Shown here one piece after another: positions 25,808-30,118 of a stretch of DNA of 30,118 nt. The notes under the pieces were generated by a model. That model saw nothing but the letters and a program-made list of their open reading frames with translations, had not been told where the DNA came from and searched no databases. A program made the position numbers and the translations under genes. This DNA is from Euryarchaeota archaeon UBA495 (GTDB lineage Archaea > Thermoplasmatota > Poseidoniia > Poseidoniales > Poseidoniaceae): contig DALQ01000096.1 of assembly GCA_002496845.1 (NCBI GenBank), positions 1 to 30,118 on the forward strand, in the 5' to 3' direction. Each line of letters begins with the position of its first letter. Positions within the stretch are counted from its first letter, which is position 1.

Positions 25808-26833
25808 TCAGCGAGTTGCGAGGGTGAGGTTCTTCCACATGTCCTCAGGAACTTCCATGGACAAACGGAGGCCACCCATGGCACCCAAGCGAACGGGGTC
25901 ATCGACCACGTGAACGTTGACGTCGCCCATGTCGGAGAGACGGCGCTCAATCATGGCACCAAGTCCGCGGATTCCGGAGCCACCGCCAGCGAGGACCATG
26001 TTTCGACGGAATTCGTCGTGGAACTCGGGGTTCGAACCAGCGATGAGGACCTTCACGTTCTCAACGATCGGGTCAACGATGGATTCGCACGCGCGCTGCA
26101 CGCAATCGGTGATGTCCAAGGTCATGGCCTTACCTTCAATGGAGAAGTCCACCATGATGGGCTCATCGGGAGGGGAAGTGGAGACGAAGGAATGCTGTTC
26201 CTTCCATCGGCGAGCCATGTCCTTGGTGACCTGGGCGCCGTTGTACTTGCCTTGGACTTCCTTGATGATCTGGCTGTCCACGTAGTCACCAGCGTAGCCG
26301 GTGTGCATTTGGTCGCCGGGACCGGGGATGGTTCCGTAGACGCGGCACAAGTCGGTCGTACCCGCGCCGATGTCGATGACCAAGGTGTGCTCAAGCATGT
26401 CGAGGGCGTAGGCAACGGCGAAGGGCTCGGAGATGATCATGGCGGCGTTGACGGAGCCGGCAGCAGCGTCGAAGATGGCCGTCTTGTCGACGTGGCTGGC
26501 TTCAGCGGGAGCACCGATCACGGCCACGACACGGTCGTAGTCCTCGGGGTCGGACAAGCCGATGAGGTGGGTGATGAAGTGCGCAATGTATTGACGGTCC
26601 TCGGGGGTGTCCTTGATCACACCAAGTTCGAGGGGGCGGTAGAGGTTCAGCGCAAGACGGTTCTTGAGCGCCTCTTCACCGAAGAGCACGTCGCGCTTCA
26701 GAAAGTTGCGGGCCACGGGGTCCTTTGGGGTCCCAATCACGGTGAGCTCTTCCACTTCGTGGGATGCGGAGGACACCATGACGGAACGGAAGGTTCCGAG
26801 GTCGATTCCGATGTAAAGCGTCTCTTTGGCCAT
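25808..26833 (-). CDS. MamK-like actin-family ATPase
   Basis: Filament-forming actin/Hsp70-fold ATPase. From the ATG at 26833 it is 341 residues, close to MamK and MreB. The phosphate-1 motif GIDLGTFRSV has its conserved Asp11, phosphate-2 is DIGAGTTDL at 154-162, and an adenosine motif LAGGGSGIRGL lies near the C-terminus. The segment VIGTPKDPVARNFL, followed by VLFGEEALKNR and YRPLELGVI, recalls MamK, the actin that organises magnetosomes, more than MreB or archaeal crenactin. There are no magnetosome genes nearby, so the name describes sequence type only. An ATG at 26866 would add a basic 11-residue tail and start 18 bases after the preceding gene. It is last in a co-directional array and probably co-expressed with the zinc-ribbon protein. 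Confidence 0.85.
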   Translation of the reverse strand: MAKETLYIGIDLGTFRSVMVSSASHEVEELTVIGTPKDPVARNFLKRDVLFGEEALKNRLALNLYRPLELGVIKDTPEDRQYIAHFITHLIGLSDPEDYDRVVAVIGAPAEASHVDKTAIFDAAAGSVNAAMIISEPFAVAYALDMLEHTLVIDIGAGTTDLCRVYGTIPGPGDQMHTGYAGDYVDSQIIKEVQGKYNGAQVTKDMARRWKEQHSFVSTSPPDEPIMVDFSIEGKAMTLDITDCVQRACESIVDPIVENVKVLIAGSNPEFHDEFRRNMVLAGGGSGIRGLGAMIERRLSDMGDVNVHVVDDPVRLGAMGGLRLSMEVPEDMWKNLTLATR

Positions 26834-26837
26834 GGGC

Positions 26838-26849
26838 CCACGAGCGTGG
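26838..26849. repeat. Small inverted repeat just before the MamK-like start
   Basis: CCACG and CGTGG flank a 2-base centre, 5 bases upstream of the ATG at 26833. It might influence initiation or bind a regulator. If translation starts at 26866 it is inside the coding region and probably meaningless. Confidence 0.2.
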
Positions 26850-26884
26850 TTTCGCTTATGAACCATCCCTTGGGTGAATCGGGC

Positions 26885-27937
26885 TCAGCACCACGCCTCA
26901 CAGGTGTGACAATACCATGCCGCGTGCTCGGGGTAAAGTTGCGCCATACCGGAGCACGATGTGCACTCTTTCTGGGCCTTATCGCCAAACAACTGCATCA
27001 CGATGGACACGTGATGATGATCGTCGATGCCGAGTTGCTGGCGCATGGCCCACAACAGCTGGTCCTCGGACGGTGAGATGATGCCGTCCTCAAGCACCAG
27101 TTGAACGACGCTCTTGTAGTCGTCAATGACCTGAATTTCACGGTGATCAAGGCGCACACCGCCTTTCTCTGCGACAATGTCCTGACCGCCCGGGTCATCG
27201 GCAAACACCACGAGGGAATGCGCCTTGAAGGCGTCATCACGCAATTCGAGGTGAATGCTGCTCCCCTCGAGGTTGGCGTAGACCAAACGCGAATGACGGT
27301 TGATCGTGTTCGTGATGGAACGTGCGGTGTCTTCCTTGGTGCGGCCACGGCGCCATCCGGTAGGGCTGGATTCGTTGTACGCATAGAATTCGGTGCCGTA
27401 GCCGGGGTACTCCAACCGAAGTTCTTCGCCACCGTCGAAGTCGTTGGTCAAGATATGGAAGGCAGCCACGTGGGTGGACATGATGTTGTCATCATCATCG
27501 AAACTGATCATCAGCGGTTTTCGCTCCTCGGCAGCCGCGTTGAACTGACCTTGCATGCCGGTCATCCACTTGTCTTCAAGACGCTTCAAACTCGCTTCCT
27601 GTTCTCCAGACAATCCCTTGTCGATGCCCAGCATGCCGCGCAATTCACCAGATTGCATCTCTTGGTTGAATTGGTTGATCAGTTCGCTGTTGTAGTGGTG
27701 GTCGTCACGCGTCGGACCGCCGTTGGAATCGACGTGGTTTGGGTCGGCCCATTCGTAGCCGCACTTGGAACACGCCAAGTATCCTGTCATGGTCGAAGGT
27801 TGTGCGTCACCGCCGCAACGTGGGCAATCGCCCTCTTCGTTCACGGCCAAGTTGTCTGCTGCTTCACGCCGTCCTCGACGGGGGTTGAATCCAGCCATGG
27901 CCTGCGAGGGACCGAGGCCGGACTTCAAGGTGTCCAT
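26885..27937 (-). CDS. Double zinc-ribbon protein of unknown function, linked to MamK-like actin
   Basis: I do not recognise this as a named family. From the ATG at 27937 it has 350 residues. An N-terminal zinc ribbon (Cys38, Cys41, Cys56, Cys59) is followed by a charged helical region (about 75-130). A beta-rich central part comes next (about 135-265). A short helical module reads DDYKSVVQLVLEDG, then ISPSEDQLL and LGIDDHHH (about 270-315), and has the look of a TerB-like or EF-hand-like helical domain. A second zinc ribbon closes the chain (Cys325, Cys328, Cys343, Cys346, with Cys350 as the last residue). There is no signal peptide or membrane segment, so it is cytoplasmic. Its ATG is 2 bases after the stop of the OB-fold gene, and its own stop is 18-51 bases before the actin gene. 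A role as actin partner or scaffold is inference from position. Confidence 0.75.
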   Translation of the reverse strand: MDTLKSGLGPSQAMAGFNPRRGRREAADNLAVNEEGDCPRCGGDAQPSTMTGYLACSKCGYEWADPNHVDSNGGPTRDDHHYNSELINQFNQEMQSGELRGMLGIDKGLSGEQEASLKRLEDKWMTGMQGQFNAAAEERKPLMISFDDDDNIMSTHVAAFHILTNDFDGGEELRLEYPGYGTEFYAYNESSPTGWRRGRTKEDTARSITNTINRHSRLVYANLEGSSIHLELRDDAFKAHSLVVFADDPGGQDIVAEKGGVRLDHREIQVIDDYKSVVQLVLEDGIISPSEDQLLWAMRQQLGIDDHHHVSIVMQLFGDKAQKECTSCSGMAQLYPEHAAWYCHTCEAWC

Positions 27938-27939
27938 CC

Positions 27940-28758
27940 TCAAAGGAGGAGGGCCTTCCGTCCGTAACGGAGGGTTCCGTCTTGTGCGTACACGCGTCGC
28001 ACAACGAGACGCACCTCATCGTCAATGTCGACGTCGGCATGGTGGCCGTCCGCATGAAGGAACACGCCAGATGGGCCGTGATCAAAGGTGACAAGAAGCG
28101 ACGTGAGGCCGCCAAGCACCGGCGCTCGGATGGAGAATTCAGACGGGCAACCCGCAGCAATCAGGCGCGTCCAGGACACGACCCTGGCCACGAGAGGAAT
28201 CGCCTCCCCCTCGTGAGGGAGAGACCCGTCTGCGTTGGAACCACGTGGAGGCCACATCGGTCCTGCTTGAGCCTGCATCCCAAGACGGGCTTCCAATCCC
28301 AGAACGTGGACCTGATCCGAAACGTAGGCACCTTGCGACACGTTTTGTTCGCTGAGTTCCAAGGCCCAAGCCTCCTGCATGGAAGTGTGCTTCTCAGAAT
28401 CGACCAAGATGCGTGCGTCGGAATTCACCATGATGCCAGATGCGTCAAATGAAGCGGAGCGTCCCAACACCGCAGCACCGTGATCAAAGCGATGCACAAC
28501 GTGTGAGCCTGCTTCATCAAGAGTCAGCCAAGGCAAACTCGCCGTCAAAATGGGCCGTTCTTCCTCGGAGAGTTCGATCGACACGCTGCCGCTGTGGCCT
28601 TGTCGATGCCATGCCTCGAGGGCATCAATCGCCATCGTGAGGTCGTCAGCGTCTGGAGCATGCACCCGAGCCTCGCCCATATGGAAGCGTGAGGCCACGA
28701 TCACGCCGTTTGATGCGTGGTGGACAGCGACGCCAGCCTCGATGTCTGCGAGGTTCAT
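27940..28758 (-). CDS. OB-fold (DUF35) acyl-CoA partner protein with degenerate HMG-CoA-synthase-like N-terminal part
   Basis: The C-terminal 85 residues (187-270) match the DUF35 OB-fold pattern: VARVVSWTRL, a central beta stretch, and the ending RRVYAQDGTLRYGRKA. DUF35 proteins bind thiolase and HMG-CoA synthase and help hand over CoA intermediates. The expected zinc-ribbon cysteines before it are missing; MWPPRGS (168-174) may be the remnant of the usual FPPR segment. The first 165 residues are not a normal part of DUF35. The segment PDADDLTMAIDALEAW (35-50) and DHGAAVLGR (92-100) look like faint traces of HMG-CoA synthase (DEDSLTMA-type and GDGAAA-type motifs), but no catalytic Cys or His is present. 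The start overlaps the thiolase stop by 4 bases (ATGA), typical of partner subunits. Confidence 0.75.
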   Translation of the reverse strand: MNLADIEAGVAVHHASNGVIVASRFHMGEARVHAPDADDLTMAIDALEAWHRQGHSGSVSIELSEEERPILTASLPWLTLDEAGSHVVHRFDHGAAVLGRSASFDASGIMVNSDARILVDSEKHTSMQEAWALELSEQNVSQGAYVSDQVHVLGLEARLGMQAQAGPMWPPRGSNADGSLPHEGEAIPLVARVVSWTRLIAAGCPSEFSIRAPVLGGLTSLLVTFDHGPSGVFLHADGHHADVDIDDEVRLVVRRVYAQDGTLRYGRKALLL

Positions 28759-29924
28759 TCTTGCGACCTCCCAAACACGTGAACGGCACAGGTGGCTCCA
28801 GAACCGCCCACATTGTGCGTGAGACCGAGTTCGGCGTCACGGACCTGTCGCGGGCCTGCTTGGCCACGAAGTTGCTTGAAGACCTCCACGGCTTGACCAG
28901 CACCAGTGGCTCCCAACGGGTGACCTTTGGCCTTCAATCCGCCAGACCCGTTGACCGTGGTACGGCCCTCGTTCCTGCGCCCCTCGCCGTTTCGTGCGAA
29001 CCTTCCACCTTGGCCAACATCGGTGAGACCAAGGTCTTCTGTGGCCAAGAGTTCGGCGACCGTGAAGCAATCGTGAACTTCGGCCAAGTCGAGATCACCG
29101 GCGACGATGCCCGATTGTGCATAGGCCTGAGAAGCAGCCGAACGGGTGGCCGCCAAAGTGGTGAGGCTTGGCCGGTCATGGAGAGCCAAATGATCCGCTG
29201 CTGCCCCGCTACCACGCATCCACACAGGCGTATCGGTGAGTTTCCTGGCCACGTCCGCCGAAGCGAGCACAACGCACGCTGCACCGTCCGAGGTCGGGCA
29301 GCAGTCGTACAGCGTCAACGGGTCCGCGATCACCATGCCGCCAGCAGCCTTCTCAAACGAGACATCCTTTCGGAGGTGCGCGTGAGGGTTATCGAGGGCG
29401 TGAGCGTGATTCTTGACGCTGATGTGCACCAGGTCGTCATGCGTCGAACCGTGTTCGTGCATGTGGCGGCGAGCCATCAGTGCGTAGGTCCCGGGGAAGG
29501 TCAGGCCCGCGAGCCGTTCCCACTCCGTGTCGCCCGACACGCCCAACCAGAAGCGCTTCCGCTCGGGGGTGAGGTCGTTCATTTTCTCAACGCCTCCAAC
29601 CACGACCACGTCGGCTCGACCGCTGGCGATGGCCGCCCAACCGTCACGCAAGGCGAAACCAGACGATGCGCATGCGTTCTCGATCCTTCGAGCTGGAACG
29701 CCCGCCATACCTGCGTGTTCGGCCAAGTAGGCCGCCGTGTTGCCCAATTGACCGCCGCCGAAGGCCGTAGAGCCCAGGAAGACTTCCTCAACGGAGGAGG
29801 GTGCAAGGTCCCCGTCAATGGAGGCAAAACAGTCCCGCACGGCCTCGGCCCACATGTCCTTCATGGCGGCGGGATGGGTACCGTAGGGCGTTTGCCCCGC
29901 GCCGACCATGGCAACATCGACCAT
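28755..29924 (-). CDS. Thiolase (archaeal acetyl-CoA C-acyltransferase family)
   Basis: Condenses or cleaves acyl-CoA thioesters; in archaea the close homologue makes acetoacetyl-CoA for the mevalonate route to membrane lipids. The 389 residues have the nucleophile Cys85 in NACASSG, His284 in HDCF and His335 in GHPLGATG. The last motif, where bacterial degradative thiolases have a CxG, reads GGSGATC, as in archaeal/SCP2-like thiolases. It overlaps the OB-fold gene by 4 bases. In many archaea the third member, HMG-CoA synthase, is adjacent to this pair; it is not in this window. An acyl-CoA role other than mevalonate synthesis is therefore possible. The ATG at 29924 opens a new minus-strand unit, divergent from the final gene. 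Confidence 0.92.
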   Translation of the reverse strand: MVDVAMVGAGQTPYGTHPAAMKDMWAEAVRDCFASIDGDLAPSSVEEVFLGSTAFGGGQLGNTAAYLAEHAGMAGVPARRIENACASSGFALRDGWAAIASGRADVVVVGGVEKMNDLTPERKRFWLGVSGDTEWERLAGLTFPGTYALMARRHMHEHGSTHDDLVHISVKNHAHALDNPHAHLRKDVSFEKAAGGMVIADPLTLYDCCPTSDGAACVVLASADVARKLTDTPVWMRGSGAAADHLALHDRPSLTTLAATRSAASQAYAQSGIVAGDLDLAEVHDCFTVAELLATEDLGLTDVGQGGRFARNGEGRRNEGRTTVNGSGGLKAKGHPLGATGAGQAVEVFKQLRGQAGPRQVRDAELGLTHNVGGSGATCAVHVFGRSQE

Positions 29925-30007
29925 GAGGCTCCATCCACCCCCGGCACTTGACCATCACGGTGGGGAAGGCCGATGATGCTATGAACCACGCGCGGGGGCG
30001 GGAAAAC

Positions 30008-30118
30008 ATGCTGCGCCAGTGTCGACTCCGATCCTGCTCAATGAACAACGGTTTCTTCACCGGGACCAATTGCGAGGTGTGCAACGACGAAGGCAAATTC
30101 ATCATGAGCGACCGGGAA
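30008..30118 (+). CDS. kptA: Probable RNA 2'-phosphotransferase KptA, N-terminal fragment
   Basis: Only the first 37 codons are in the window. They encode a small zinc finger (Cys5, Cys10, Cys22, Cys25) with GFFTG before the second pair and EGKF, then MSDRE after it. This matches my recollection of the zinc-finger start of archaeal KptA proteins, whose phosphotransferase domain begins soon after. KptA removes a 2'-phosphate from RNA using NAD+. Other small zinc-ribbon proteins could begin in a similar way, so the name is provisional. The 83 bases between this start and the divergent thiolase start show no strong TATA element. Confidence 0.55.
   Translation, partial: MLRQCRLRSCSMNNGFFTGTNCEVCNDEGKFIMSDRE

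Noticed and set aside
25807..26833. A full magnetosome or gas-vesicle cluster suggested by the MamK-like gene
   Set aside because: No other magnetosome or vesicle genes are within the window, so only the actin type is claimed.
25799..27076. Long + strand open frame of 425 codons
   Set aside because: It lies antisense to the MamK-like actin and the zinc-ribbon gene, is dominated by His/Gly/Val/Asp, and has no recognisable motif. The opposite strand has clear protein families.
1..30118. CRISPR arrays, insertion sequences, prophage or integration sites
   Set aside because: No regularly spaced direct repeats, transposase or integrase genes, or terminal inverted repeats were seen.

Overview
This window is almost entirely coding archaeal DNA: about 21 genes in roughly 30 kb, with no gene-free stretch longer than about 220 bases. 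The information-processing genes are archaeal: replication factor C large subunit, a one-chain archaeal/eukaryotic glycyl-tRNA synthetase, TiaS (the archaeal tRNA-Ile2 agmatidine synthetase), proteasome alpha subunit next to an SBDS/SDO1 gene, Dph6, and the zinc-finger start of what looks like KptA. Together with an archaeosortase, a MamK-like actin and many small membrane or zinc-ribbon proteins, this suggests a planktonic euryarchaeon of the Thermoplasmatota, most likely Marine Group II (Candidatus Poseidoniales). That placement is inferred from gene content; there is no rRNA here to prove it. Layout: (1) 1-5330, + strand: a membrane protein cut by the window edge, a membrane-anchored zinc-ribbon/transglutaminase-like protein, then trkA and trkH for K+ uptake, tightly packed as one likely operon. 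(2) 5312-8573, - strand: glyS then rfcL, with the rfcL end overlapping the trkH end. (3) 8740-17689, + strand: a clear TATA element, a very long Lhr-family helicase (1762 aa), then a 1185-residue multidomain surface protein. (4) 17704-20829: an ArtA-like archaeosortase (-), divergent from a GmhB-like phosphatase overlapping tiaS and followed by a small membrane protein (+). (5) 20830-24218: a RecA-fold protein with a broken P-loop (-), two small membrane proteins and purB (+), and dph6 (-). (6) 24330-25758, + strand: psmA and the SBDS gene, the head of the well-known archaeal proteasome/exosome cluster, which stops after SBDS. (7) 25808-29924, - strand: a four-gene co-directional array of thiolase, an unusual OB-fold (DUF35) partner with an N-terminal extension, a double zinc-ribbon protein of unknown function, and a MamK-like actin. 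(8) The window ends in the first 37 codons of a probable kptA. How the genes relate: trkA-trkH form a K+ transporter and its regulator; glyS, tiaS, dph6, SBDS and kptA all serve tRNA or ribosome function; psmA supplies the outer ring of the 20S proteasome; thiolase and its OB-fold partner suggest acyl-CoA condensation chemistry. The archaeosortase and the large surface protein next to it both concern the cell envelope, but the surface protein lacks the sorting signal the enzyme would normally recognise. The least explained parts are the zinc-ribbon/actin pair, the degenerate HMG-CoA-synthase-like extension on the OB-fold protein, and the C-terminal half of the Lhr helicase.
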